A program made the translations under genes and the position numbers. The notes under the pieces were generated by a model. It had not been told where the DNA came from. It did not search any database and worked only from the letters and a program-made list of their open reading frames with translations. From positions 2,356,001 through 2,420,000 of the forward strand of contig NZ_CP082833.1 of NCBI RefSeq assembly GCF_021278985.1: a DNA stretch of 64,000 nt. The letters run 5' to 3'. The stretch is from Citrobacter rodentium NBRC 105723 = DSM 16636. Its GTDB lineage: Bacteria; Pseudomonadota; Gammaproteobacteria; Enterobacterales; Enterobacteriaceae. Numbering within the stretch: the stretch's first letter is position 1; every line of letters begins with the position of its first letter. Of this stretch, positions 8,731 through 17,841 are shown in pieces.

Positions 8731-9206
8731 TGCGCGGCCTTAACGAGTAGCGCTACCGCCTCGCAGGCGATCCCTTCACCCCGTCCGGTAAAGCCGAGCT
8801 TTTCCGTGGTGGTCGCCTTCACGTTGACGTCATCCATATGACAGCCGAGATCTTCGGCGATAAACACGCGCATCTGCGGAATGTGCGGCAACATTTTGGG
8901 CGCCTGGGCGATAATCGTCACATCGACGTTGCCGAGGGTGTACCCTTTGGCCTGAATGCGCCGCCAGGCTTCACGCAGCAGTTCGCGGCTGTCCGCGCCT
9001 TTAAATGCCGGGTCACTGTCCGGGAACAACTTACCGATATCGCCCAGCGCCGCCGCGCCGAGCAGGGCGTCGGTAAGCGCATGGAGCGCGACATCGCCGT
9101 CAGAGTGCGCCAGCAGTCCCTTCTCGTACGGGATGCGCACGCCGCCAATGATAATGGGGCCTTCGCCGCCAAAGGCGTGTACGTCGAAACCGTGTCCAAT
9201 TCGCAT
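8727..9206 (-). CDS. ispF: 2-C-methyl-D-erythritol 2,4-cyclodiphosphate synthase
   Basis: 159 residues, starting MRIGHGFDVHAFGG (ATG 9206). A longer frame to 9233 is not conserved. Zinc ligands are visible as the Asp and His of GFDVHAF and the His of LAHSDGDV. The enzyme performs the fifth step of the MEP isoprenoid pathway. It follows ispD after an unusually long gap of 127 bases; in E. coli the two genes are almost contiguous. Confidence 0.97.
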   Translation of the reverse strand: MRIGHGFDVHAFGGEGPIIIGGVRIPYEKGLLAHSDGDVALHALTDALLGAAALGDIGKLFPDSDPAFKGADSRELLREAWRRIQAKGYTLGNVDVTIIAQAPKMLPHIPQMRVFIAEDLGCHMDDVNVKATTTEKLGFTGRGEGIACEAVALLVKAAQ

Positions 9207-9333
9207 TATGTTGTCTCCAGTTATACACGTCATCTTCAGGCTACCTCATTGCTGGCGGCATTCCTCCCGGCCACATCGTTATCTGAACCCCCGTGGCGGT
9301 TGCCGACGCACTGCGGCCTGAATGATTATGTGT
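9207..9333. other. ispD-ispF spacer, 127 bp
   Basis: This gap between two genes normally packed together has no ORF. It contains TATACACGTCATCTTCAGGC (9222-9241) and TGCTGGCGGCATTCCTCCCG further on, reminiscent of a dispersed intergenic repeat seen in several enterobacteria. I see no clear hairpin, promoter or terminator. Confidence 0.4.
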
Positions 9334-10029
9334 CTACATTGTTCGGGTCAGATAGAATTCAGCCAGCGCTAAATCTTCCGGACGCGTCACTTTGATATTA
9401 TCAGCCCGTCCTTCAACAAGCTGTGGATGGAAACCGCAGTATTCCAGCGCCGAGGCTTCGTCGGTAATGTTCGCGCCTTCATTCAGCGCCCGGGTCAGGC
9501 AGTCATGCAGCAGTTCGCGCGGGAAAAATTGCGGCGTCAGCGCATGCCATAAATCGGCGCGCTCAACGGTATGGGCAATAGCAGCGACGCCCGGCTCCGC
9601 GCGCTTCATGGTGTCGCGTACCGGCGCGGCGAGAATGCCGCCGGTGCGGCTGGTTTCACGAATCGCCAGCAGGCGGGCTAAATCGTCCTGATGCAGGCAG
9701 GGGCGCGCGGCGTCATGCACCAGCACCCATTCAGCGCGACCCGCGGCCTGGAGTCCGGCCAGTACGGAATCGGCGCGCTCCGCCCCGCCGTCCACGACGG
9801 TGATTTGCGGATGCTGCGCCAGCGGAAGTTGCGCAAAGCGGCTGTCGCCAGGACTGATGGCGATAATGACGCGCGTCACCTGCGGATGCTTCAGCAGCGC
9901 ATGGACCGCGTGTTCAAGAATGGTTTTATTGCCGATCGAGAGGTACTGCTTAGGACATTCGGTTTGCATACGGCGGCCAAAGCCGGCCGCCGGCACCACG
10001 GCGCAAACATCCAAATAAGTGGCTGCCAT
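9334..10029 (-). CDS. ispD: 2-C-methyl-D-erythritol 4-phosphate cytidylyltransferase
   Basis: 231 residues. It transfers CMP to MEP in the third step of the non-mevalonate isoprenoid pathway. The nucleotide-binding motif is CAVVPAAGFGRRMQTECPKQ, with VHDAARPCL and the C-terminal VTRPEDLALAEFYL. It lacks the last few residues of E. coli IspD and ends in LTRTM. The gene is 18 bases downstream of ftsB, forming the ftsB-ispD-ispF-truD operon. Confidence 0.97.
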   Translation of the reverse strand: MAATYLDVCAVVPAAGFGRRMQTECPKQYLSIGNKTILEHAVHALLKHPQVTRVIIAISPGDSRFAQLPLAQHPQITVVDGGAERADSVLAGLQAAGRAEWVLVHDAARPCLHQDDLARLLAIRETSRTGGILAAPVRDTMKRAEPGVAAIAHTVERADLWHALTPQFFPRELLHDCLTRALNEGANITDEASALEYCGFHPQLVEGRADNIKVTRPEDLALAEFYLTRTM

Positions 10030-10047
10030 GTTAAATCCCTGGATGGT

Positions 10048-10359
10048 TTATCGAGTATTTTGCCCCGCACTCTGTGCGCGTTTAGACGCGTCGGGCACCA
10101 GGCGATAAAACGTTTCGCCCGGCTTCGTCATGCTGAGTTCGTTGCGCGCGCGTTCTTCGATCGCTTCCTGGCCGCCATTGAGATCGTCAATTTCGGCGAA
10201 CAGCTGATCGTTACGCGCTTTAAGTTTGGCGTTCGTCGCCTGCTGTGCCGCCACGTCATCGCTGACGCGACTGTAGTCATGTATACCGTTCTTACCGAAC
10301 CACAGCGAATACTGCAGCCAGACCAGTAAAGCCAGCAACAGCAGCGTTAGTTTACCCAT
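10048..10359 (-). CDS. ftsB: Cell division protein FtsB
   Basis: 103-residue bitopic inner-membrane protein of the FtsQLB subcomplex. A short cytoplasmic tip (MGK) precedes a transmembrane helix at about residues 4-20 (LTLLLLALLVWLQYSLWF), followed by a periplasmic leucine-rich coiled coil (LKARNDQLFAEIDDLNGG). It is first in the ftsB-ispD-ispF operon and intact. Confidence 0.96.
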   Translation of the reverse strand: MGKLTLLLLALLVWLQYSLWFGKNGIHDYSRVSDDVAAQQATNAKLKARNDQLFAEIDDLNGGQEAIEERARNELSMTKPGETFYRLVPDASKRAQSAGQNTR

Positions 10360-10543
10360 CCTGCCCCCTGAAAAACGGCGCCATCATCCCATAGTTCCAC
10401 AAACGCCCCTCTGTTTGTGGGCGGAAACGCCGCGACAACGCGGGCAAATGTACCACATTTGCCCGGTATAACGTATACCCGGAACCCTTTGAACATAATC
10501 TTAAGAATTGCTTACGGTTTGAATTATGGACAGCAGTCGCGTT

Positions 10544-10867
10544 TTAGCCCAGCAGCCACATAAACAGCGCGCCGAACATCGCGCCGACGGTGAGCAGGGT
10601 CGCCACGATACTGTAGCGTAATTTGCCGTGAAGAAGGGAGTGCAGCGCGATGCCGACCACCACCGCAACGGGCATCAGCGCCAGAAAGAAGGGCCAGGTA
10701 TAGATAAAGAAAAACAGGGTGTTAGGGCCATACACCAGAAAAGGTATCCCCAGCGCCAGCAGCCATGAGACGAATCCCACCACGGCGCCTGGCAGCGACC
10801 AGGTGGTTTCGTCATCGGCTGAAAATGGGTCTGACGCCGGCAGAGTCATGTTCTGGCTATTACGCAT
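10544..10867 (-). CDS. ygbE: Inner-membrane protein YgbE (DUF3561)
   Basis: 107 residues starting MRNSQNMTLPASDPF (ATG 10867; another ATG five codons earlier is less likely). Three hydrophobic segments are visible: VVGFVSWLLALGIPFLVYG, FFFIYTWPFFLALMPVAVVV and VATLLTVGAMFGALFMWLLG. Its function is unknown. It lies between cysC and ftsB, as in E. coli and Salmonella. Confidence 0.9.
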   Translation of the reverse strand: MRNSQNMTLPASDPFSADDETTWSLPGAVVGFVSWLLALGIPFLVYGPNTLFFFIYTWPFFLALMPVAVVVGIALHSLLHGKLRYSIVATLLTVGAMFGALFMWLLG

Positions 10868-10913
10868 ATCAAATCCTGTCACCTTGACTGACCGGCTATA
10901 CCGGTCAGGTATC

Positions 10914-11518
<605 letters not shown>

Positions 11519-11519
<1 letters not shown>

Positions 11520-12946
11520 TACTTGCCTCCCGCCAGGTCGCGCGCCCCCCAGTGCGGGAAGTGGCGGCGCACCAGCGCGTTCAGCTCCAGTTCAAAGGCG
11601 CTGTACGCCGACGGCGCTGCCGCAGCCTCGGCTATCGGCTCGCGTACCATGCCCGCGCCAACGGTGACGTTGCTCAGACGATCGATGAAGATCAGCCCGC
11701 CGGTAACCGGGTTTTGTTGATAGGCGTCCAGCGCCAGCGGTTCGTCAAAGGTCAGATTAACCAGACCAATGCCGTTCAGCGGCAGGTTTTCCACTTCACG
11801 CTGGGTCAGATTGTTGATATCAACCTGATACTGAATGCCGTCAATCCGCGCGCGGGTCTTTTTACCGGCGATTTTGACTTCGTAGCTTTGGCCCGGCGCC
11901 AGCGGCTGTTCCGCCATCCAGACCACGTCAACCGCAGCGCGTTGCACGGCAGGCAGACTCTCACTGGCATCCAGCAGCAGATCGCCGCGGCTGATATCAA
12001 TTTCATCTTTCAGCACCAGGGTAATGGCTTCACCGGCAAACGCCTGATCCAGATCGCCATCAAAGGTGACGATACGCGCCACGCTGGACTCCACGCCGGA
12101 CGGCAGCACCTTCACCCGTTGCCCGACCTTGACGCTGCCGGAGGAGAGCGTGCCGGAATAACCGCGAAAATCCAGGTTCGGGCGGTTAACGTACTGTACC
12201 GGGAATCGCATTGGCTGGTTGTCCACCACGCGCTGGATCTCCACCGTTTCCAGCACCTCCAGTAAAGTAGGGCCGCTGTACCACGGCATGCTTTCGCTGC
12301 GGGAGGCGACGTTATCGCCTTCCAGCGCCGACAGAGGGACAAAGCGGATATCCAGATTGCCCGGCAACTGTTCGGCAAAGTTGAGATAATCTTCGCGAAT
12401 ACGGGCGAACGTTTCTTCGCTGTAGTCGACCAGATCCATTTTATTGATCGCCACCACCAGGTGTTTGATCCCCAGTAGCGTTGAAATAAAGCTATGGCGA
12501 CGGGTCTGATCCAGCACGCCTTTTCGCGCATCGATCAGCAGGATCGCCAGGTCGCAGGTCGACGCGCCGGTTGCCATGTTGCGGGTATACTGCTCATGGC
12601 CGGGCGTGTCGGCGATGATAAATTTGCGCTTCTCGGTAGAGAAATAGCGGTACGCGACGTCAATGGTAATCCCCTGCTCGCGCTCGGCCTGCAGGCCATC
12701 CACCAGCAGCGCCAGATCCAGCTTCTCGCCCTGGGTACCGTGACGTTTGCTGTCGTTATGCAGCGAGGAGAGCTGGTCTTCATAAATCTGCCGCGTGTCA
12801 TGCAGCAGGCGACCGATCAGGGTGCTTTTACCGTCGTCCACGCTGCCGCAGGTTAAAAAACGCAGCAGGCTTTTATGTTGCTGGGCGACCATCCAGGCTT
12901 CGACGCCGCCTTCATTGGCGATTTGTTGTGCAAGTGTGGTGTTCAT
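11519..12946 (-). CDS. cysN: Sulfate adenylyltransferase subunit 1 (GTPase)
   Basis: 475-residue elongation-factor-like GTPase that drives ATP sulfurylase. The G motifs are GSVDDGKSTLIGRLL (G1), DTPGHEQYTRNM (G3) and NKMDLVD (G4). Beta-barrel domains 2 and 3 follow. It pairs with CysD, whose gene lies 9 bases upstream. It is intact and of normal length. Confidence 0.97.
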
Positions 12947-12955
12947 GGCGGCTCC

Positions 12956-13864
12956 TTAGAAATACCCCTGACGTTTCTTCAGCTCCATTGAGCCTGCCTG
13001 ATCGCGGTCAATCACGCGCCCCTGACGTTCACTGGTGGTGGAAACCAGCATCTCTTCAATAATTTCCGGCAGCGTCTGCGCGTTTGACTCCACCGCGCCG
13101 GTCAGCGGCCAGCAGCCGAGGGTGCGAAAACGCACCATCCGTTTTTTGATCACTTCGCCAGGCTGCAGGTCAATGCGATCGTCGTCAATCATCATCAGCA
13201 TGCCGTCACGCTCCAGCACCGGACGCTCAGCCGCCAGATACAGCGGGACAATCTCTATATTTTCCAGCCAGATGTACTGCCAGATATCCTGTTCCGTCCA
13301 GTTAGAGAGCGGAAAAACGCGGATGCTTTCGCCTTTATTAATCTGCCCGTTATAGTTGTGCCACAGCTCCGGGCGCTGGTTTTTCGGGTCCCAGCGGTGA
13401 AAACGGTCACGGAAGGAGTAGATGCGCTCTTTGGCCCGCGACTTTTCTTCATCGCGACGCGCGCCGCCAAATGCGGCGTCAAAGCCGTACTTGTTCAGCG
13501 CCTGCTTCAGCCCTTCGGTTTTCATGATGTCGGTATGTTTGGCGCTGCCGTGAACAAACGGGTTAATCCCCATCGCCACCCCTTCCGGATTTTTATGCAC
13601 CAGCAGCTCACAGCCGTAGGCTTTGGCGGTACGGTCACGAAACGCGTACATTTCACGGAACTTCCAGCCGGTATCGACATGCAGCAGCGGGAACGGCAGC
13701 GTCCCCGGATAAAACGCCTTACGCGCCAGGTGCAGCATGACGCTGGAGTCTTTGCCGATGGAATAGAGCATTACCGGATTCGAAAATTCTGCTGCCACCT
13801 CGCGAATAATATGGATGCTTTCCGCTTCCAGCTGTCGCAGGTGGGTGAGTCGTTTTTGGTCCAT
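12956..13864 (-). CDS. cysD: Sulfate adenylyltransferase subunit 2
   Basis: 302-residue catalytic subunit of ATP sulfurylase (ATP + sulfate to APS + PPi). The ATP-pyrophosphatase loop is YSIGKDSSVMLHLARKAFYP, and the family segment FGGARRDEEKSRAKERIYSF follows. It is first in the cysDNC operon. The upstream 277-base region to iap should hold the CysB-activated promoter. Confidence 0.97.
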   Translation of the reverse strand: MDQKRLTHLRQLEAESIHIIREVAAEFSNPVMLYSIGKDSSVMLHLARKAFYPGTLPFPLLHVDTGWKFREMYAFRDRTAKAYGCELLVHKNPEGVAMGINPFVHGSAKHTDIMKTEGLKQALNKYGFDAAFGGARRDEEKSRAKERIYSFRDRFHRWDPKNQRPELWHNYNGQINKGESIRVFPLSNWTEQDIWQYIWLENIEIVPLYLAAERPVLERDGMLMMIDDDRIDLQPGEVIKKRMVRFRTLGCWPLTGAVESNAQTLPEIIEEMLVSTTSERQGRVIDRDQAGSMELKKRQGYF

Positions 13865-14141
13865 AGCCGTTCCTTTACAATACCGCTACTGTCGAGCGCG
13901 TCAGATATGCCGACTATAGGGAGCGCAGGAGAACGAATGAAATTACGAATTGGAATGAGTAGTTCCTCAAAGGAATAACGATTCGGGAAAGCAAATATCA
14001 AAAAGTGCTTAACCCGGCGTTTTTTCTGGCATTTCAGAGCAAATGAAATTGTTTTAGTCGGGGTACGGTTTCATACTACGTGGATTAGAATTTTTGCTTT
14101 GTATTCAGGGCTTCCCCCGGCTGGCTATTTAAGGACTCACT
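13865..14141. promoter_or_regulatory. cysD-iap divergent promoter region
   Basis: 277 non-coding bases between divergent cysD and iap. An AT-rich stretch (13935-14060) is where a CysB site and cysD promoter would lie. I cannot define the CysB box precisely by eye; it is a degenerate motif. No ORF or RNA gene is evident. Confidence 0.5.
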
Positions 14142-15179
14142 ATGTTTTCCGCAACGCGCCATTTTTCTGCTCTGCTGGCGCTCGGCGTATGCTTTATGGC
14201 TCCCGTTCAGGCAACGTCTTTCAAACCTGGCGATTTCGCGACCCTTCAGACCCGACACATCGCGACCGTGTTTCCCGGACGGATGACGGGCTCGCCAGCA
14301 GAAATGCTGTCCGCTGACTATTTGCGCCAGCAGTTTGAGCTGATGGGCTATCGTAGCGATATCCGCACGTTCAACAGTCGATATATCTTTACCACCAAAG
14401 ATAACCGTAAAAACTGGCATAACGTCACCGGTAGCACAGTGATTGCCGCCCATGAGGGGAAAGCGCCGCAGCAAATTATCATCATGGCGCATCTGGATAC
14501 TTACGCCCCGCAAAGCGAAGCCGATATCGACGCGAATCTGGGCGGACTGACCCTGCAGGGCGTGGATGATAACGCCGCCGGGCTGGGCGTGATGCTCGAA
14601 CTGGCGGAACATCTGAAGGATGTGCCAACCGAGTATGGCATACGCTTTATCGCCACCAGCGGCGAGGAAGAAGGCAGGCTCGGCGCCGAGAACCTTCTCA
14701 GGCGGATGAGTGCGACAGAGAAGAAAAATACCCTGTTGGTGATTAATCTCGATAATTTGATCGTTGGCGATAAGCTGTACTTTAATAGCGGACAACGCAC
14801 CCCGGAAACCGTTCGTAAATTAACCCGCGACCGGGCGTTAGCCATTGCCCGCCGTCACGGTATTGCCGCCGCCACCAATCCCGGTCTGAATAAGGATTAT
14901 CCGAAAGGCACCGGCTGCTGTAACGACGCGGAGATATTCGACAAAGCGGGCATTGCGGTGCTTTCCGTTGAGGCAACCAACTGGAATCTCGGCAAAAAGG
15001 ATGGCTATCAGCAGCGTACGAAAACGGCCTCTTTCCCGGCGGGAAATAGCTGGCACGACGTCCGGCTGGATAACCAACAGCATATTGATAAAGCGCTGCC
15101 CGGGCGTATTGAACATCGTAATCGCGACGTGATGCGAATTATGCTGCCGTTGGTAAAAGAGCTGGCGAAGGCGCAGTAA
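14142..15179 (+). CDS. iap: Alkaline phosphatase isozyme conversion aminopeptidase Iap
   Basis: 345-residue periplasmic M28-type metallopeptidase that trims the N-terminal arginine of alkaline phosphatase. The signal peptide is MFSATRHFSALLALGVCFMA with cleavage after the VQA region. Metal-binding residues appear as AHLDTYAP, DDNAAGLGVMLELAE and the catalytic glutamates in SGEEEGRLGAENLL. It is the conserved left neighbour of the I-E CRISPR locus in E. coli and Salmonella. Confidence 0.95.
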   Translation: MFSATRHFSALLALGVCFMAPVQATSFKPGDFATLQTRHIATVFPGRMTGSPAEMLSADYLRQQFELMGYRSDIRTFNSRYIFTTKDNRKNWHNVTGSTVIAAHEGKAPQQIIIMAHLDTYAPQSEADIDANLGGLTLQGVDDNAAGLGVMLELAEHLKDVPTEYGIRFIATSGEEEGRLGAENLLRRMSATEKKNTLLVINLDNLIVGDKLYFNSGQRTPETVRKLTRDRALAIARRHGIAAATNPGLNKDYPKGTGCCNDAEIFDKAGIAVLSVEATNWNLGKKDGYQQRTKTASFPAGNSWHDVRLDNQQHIDKALPGRIEHRNRDVMRIMLPLVKELAKAQ

Positions 15180-15188
15180 GGGTAAGAA

Positions 15189-15214
15189 CCGGATAAAGAA
15201 AAATCTTTATCCGG
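15189..15214. terminator. Hairpin terminator after iap
   Basis: Perfect 10-base inverted repeat CCGGATAAAG ... CTTTATCCGG around a 6-base A-rich loop, ten bases after the iap stop. There is no strong T-run, so it may act mainly by stem stability or as a REP-like 3' end. Confidence 0.7.
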
Positions 15215-15268
15215 CGAAAGCTGTTTATTTATATCTGTCGGTATTTTTACTACGCTTGTTGCCAGGAT

Positions 15269-15550
15269 TTATTTAATACCCATCGACTGTTTCATTTGTA
15301 CCAGCGCCGCCGCGCCCTGTTTGCAGCCAGCATCCTGATTTTCCGCCGGTAATGCCGCGAGCTGTTCTTTAGCCTGCTCCAGCTGCGGTTTCATGGCTTC
15401 CATCTGCTGTTTAGCCTGTTCGCTGGTTTTAGACGCCTCAACGATCAGCGCATCCACATCATTAAAATATTGCTGACAAGTCTCAGTAATTGCTGCAAAA
15501 GAAGAACCTGACGCCAGAGTCAGCGCCGCAACAAAAATAAGTTTTTTCAT
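15269..15550 (-). CDS. Small periplasmic protein, DUF5339-like
   Basis: 93 residues. The clear signal peptide MKKLIFVAALTLASGSSFAA is followed by a helical mature part with two cysteines (ETCQQYF and DAGCKQG) that could form a disulfide. The middle is a heptad-like EQAKQQMEAMKPQLEQAKEQ. It resembles DUF5339 proteins found at this site in Salmonella; the function is unknown. A perfect hairpin (15577-15601) lies just upstream of its start. Confidence 0.75.
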   Translation of the reverse strand: MKKLIFVAALTLASGSSFAAITETCQQYFNDVDALIVEASKTSEQAKQQMEAMKPQLEQAKEQLAALPAENQDAGCKQGAAALVQMKQSMGIK

Positions 15551-15576
15551 GTGCTCTATCCCTCAGTTTTAAATGG

Positions 15577-15601
15577 ACGTGATTGCCTCCGGCAATCACG
15601 T
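15577..15601. terminator. Perfect hairpin ACGTGATTGCC/GGCAATCACGT
   Basis: An 11-base stem with a 3-base TCC loop, between the DUF5339 gene (leftward) and a small membrane-protein ORF (rightward). There is no T-run on either side. It may be a regulatory hairpin in one of the 5' leaders rather than a terminator. Confidence 0.5.
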
Positions 15602-15602
15602 T

Positions 15603-15998
15603 ATGAAGGGTAAAACAACGCTATCGATTAAACAACTCATGTCTATGCTTTCGGACTTTTCATTTTTTATGGGTAGATACAGGTATTCAGGCAGGCTGTT
15701 TCTGTTTATTATATTTTGCGTAATGTCTGCAAGGGAAATGCGCTTAAAAAAACAGATATTATTGACGTTGCTGCTGATGCTTTATCCCGTCACAGCCATG
15801 ATATTGCTTTACATTAAGAGCCGGAATGCAGGTTACGGTGGTCTGGCTTACGACATGTCAGGCGTATTGTTTTTCCTCGGAAGTTTTATTGCTAATATTA
15901 TTATATCTCTGAAATCCAAAAAGAGAGCTTACATCAACGAGCAAATCTGGCTTTACCCTTCTCCAGTTTTCTGTGGACTCTGGTTAATACCAGTATAA
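15603..15998 (+). CDS. Hypothetical inner-membrane protein
   Basis: 131 residues from ATG 15603. A start at 15573 would lie inside the hairpin, and a later ATG at 15639 is also possible; none has a good Shine-Dalgarno sequence. Three hydrophobic segments are visible: GRLFLFIIFCVMS, LLTLLLMLYPVTAMILLYI and GVLFFLGSFIANIIISL. I do not recognise the family. It is AT-rich relative to iap and lies between iap and the CRISPR array. Confidence 0.4.
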   Translation: MKGKTTLSIKQLMSMLSDFSFFMGRYRYSGRLFLFIIFCVMSAREMRLKKQILLTLLLMLYPVTAMILLYIKSRNAGYGGLAYDMSGVLFFLGSFIANIIISLKSKKRAYINEQIWLYPSPVFCGLWLIPV

Positions 15999-16076
15999 CT
16001 GAAGCATAAGAAATGATAGTAAAAATGGGTACAATATAGAAACAATTGTGTCATGTGCCGGGCACCCTTATTAGCC

Positions 16077-16531
16077 CGATTTATCCCCGCTGGCGCGGGG
16101 AACTTAATAGCTACATCCAGCGGGCAAACGTCTGCCCCGGTTTATCCCCGCTCGCGCGGGGAACTTGTCCAAGCGGTGTTGTTGATGGCTATCTATATCG
16201 GTTTATCCCCGCTCCTGCGGGGAACTTTCCAGTTTGCGCTGATTAATTTCATCACCTTCCGATTTATCCCCCTCGTGCGGGGAACTTTGTTGCGTGACGA
16301 CATCCGCGAAGGAACGATACGGTTTATCCCCGCTCATGCGGGGAACACGTCATTCGCCAAAAAGTGCGGATTATCCGACACGGTCTATCCCCGCTCGCGC
16401 GGGGAACTTAACATGACGTCTGGAAACGCGGCAACATATGACGGTCTATCCCCGCTCGCGCGGGGAACTTACAGGCGCGCCAGTAAACGTTTAAACATAC
16501 TCCGGTCTATCCCCGCTCGCGCGGGGAACTT
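16077..16531 (-). CRISPR. CRISPR array 1 (8 repeats, 7 spacers), type I-E
   Basis: Repeats start at 16077, 16138, 16199, 16260, 16320, 16381, 16442 and 16503. They are 29 bases except the fourth, which is 28 (one G lost after TCCCC); all spacers are 32 bases. Read as transcribed (minus strand) the leader is on the right, next to cas2. Repeats end in GGGGAACTT rather than GGGGAACAC (only the fifth ends ACAC), and the three leader-proximal copies begin CGGTCTATCCCCGCTCGC. The Cas6e stem CCCCGC/GCGGGG is retained in nearly all. ORFs at 16046-16550 are translations of the repeats. Confidence 0.97.
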
Positions 16532-16636
16532 ACTAAAAATATCCGACTGATTTTAAAAGACTTTCTTCAAAGGCAACAATCTACCAACTTAAAATCAACA
16601 AATCCACATTTTTAAAGATCAGTCAACTATTTGATT
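16532..16636 (-). promoter_or_regulatory. Leader of CRISPR array 1
   Basis: AT-rich 105 bases between the last repeat and the cas2 stop. It shares CTACCAACTTA, CATTTTTAAAGA and TTGATTTTAA, in the same order, with the sequence to the right of array 2. It should hold the array promoter and the IHF/Cas1-Cas2 docking region. Confidence 0.8.
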
Positions 16637-16921
16637 TTAAACAGGAAGAAATGAGACCAAACGAAGTCCATCCAAATCCACGGGAATACGACGATTCTCA
16701 CCCCATGTCTGAAATTCAAAACCTGACTCCGTATTGGTCGCCCATGCCATTACAACATTTCCCTCACCACCGAGTTGAATGACTTGCTGCCATATCATTT
16801 CCCGGATGCGTTTCGAAACATCTGCAACATAAACGCCAGCGCGAATTTCCAGCATCCAGATAGCAAGACGCCCTCGTAAACGCGGAGGAACATTTTCCGT
16901 AACAACCACCATCATGCTCAT
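16637..16921 (-). CDS. cas2: CRISPR-associated endoribonuclease/adaptor Cas2e
   Basis: 94 residues beginning MSMMVVVTENVPPRLRGRLA, nearly the same as E. coli Cas2e in length and sequence. With Cas1 it forms the integrase that inserts new spacers at the leader end. It overlaps cas1 by 4 bases and ends 105 bases from array 1. Confidence 0.97.
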   Translation of the reverse strand: MSMMVVVTENVPPRLRGRLAIWMLEIRAGVYVADVSKRIREMIWQQVIQLGGEGNVVMAWATNTESGFEFQTWGENRRIPVDLDGLRLVSFLPV

Positions 16922-17841
16922 CCGCTACGTCCCCGATGTCCGTTATCCCCCAGCGGCTTCGGCTCTGGTATCGCTGGGGGCAACATATCCGGAGCGGGCT
17001 GCGGCGGCTCGATTTCACCGGCTAATAGCACCTCTTCAATCAAAGGAATCAATTTTCCGGTAAGTTTGTTACTACGAAAAATATCCCGGCAGGCAAGCCG
17101 CACTTCTCGATCAGATTCTGCCGGATGGCGGGAGGCGATTTCAAATGCTTTGGGGACAACTGACTCAAACTTGATAATGTCGGCAATATCGTAGACAAAC
17201 GAAAGCGGCTTACCGCTGTGAATAAAACCAATAGCCGGGGCATATCCTGCGGCTAAGACCGCAGCTTCAGTAATGCCATAAAGACATGATGTCGCCGCAC
17301 TAATGCATTGATTAACAATGTCACCTTTTTCCCAGTCCTTTGGATCATAACGACGTCCATTCCATTTCACGCCATATTGTTTTGCCAGCAGCGCATACGT
17401 CTGACGAACGCGGGAACCTTCAATTCCCCGTAATTGCTCAACTGAGCGGCGAGCAGGCGGCGGCTCACGAAAACGTAACTCATACATTTTACGCACCACC
17501 TTCAGCCGTAAATCATCATCCAACGCCAGCTTCGCCTGATAGAGCAATTTATCGGCGCGAGCGCCTCCGGGCTGGCCTGAAGCATAGACGCGAACACCCG
17601 CCTCTCCCACCCAAACCAGTAGCGTCCCTACCGTTGAGGCCAGCCTTACTGCTGCATGAGAAACCCGGGTTCCCGGCTCAAGCATAATGCAAGCGACGGA
17701 TCCAACCGGAATATGGGTGCGTATGCCCGTCTTGTCGATCAACACAAACGCGCCGTCAAGTACGTCAATCTGACCATACTGCAAAAAAATCATAGATGTC
17801 CGATCCTTCAATGGGATCGGACTCAACGGAACGAACGTCAC
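16918..17841 (-). CDS. cas1: CRISPR-associated integrase Cas1e
   Basis: 307 residues. It is the spacer-integration nuclease. Expected metal ligands are visible: Glu in LRGIEGSRVRQTYALL (about 141), His in GFIHSGKPLSF (about 208) and Asp in VYDIADIIKF (about 221). The acidic/Pro-rich tail differs from E. coli. It overlaps cas2 and cas6e by 4 bases each, as part of the cas8e-cse2-cas7-cas5-cas6-cas1-cas2 operon. Confidence 0.97.
   Translation of the reverse strand: MTFVPLSPIPLKDRTSMIFLQYGQIDVLDGAFVLIDKTGIRTHIPVGSVACIMLEPGTRVSHAAVRLASTVGTLLVWVGEAGVRVYASGQPGGARADKLLYQAKLALDDDLRLKVVRKMYELRFREPPPARRSVEQLRGIEGSRVRQTYALLAKQYGVKWNGRRYDPKDWEKGDIVNQCISAATSCLYGITEAAVLAAGYAPAIGFIHSGKPLSFVYDIADIIKFESVVPKAFEIASRHPAESDREVRLACRDIFRSNKLTGKLIPLIEEVLLAGEIEPPQPAPDMLPPAIPEPKPLGDNGHRGRSG

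Noticed and set aside
16046..16550. Two ORFs of 66 and 165 codons across CRISPR array 1
   Set aside because: They translate the repeats (recurring YPRSRGEL/LSPLARGT-type peptides) and are not genes.
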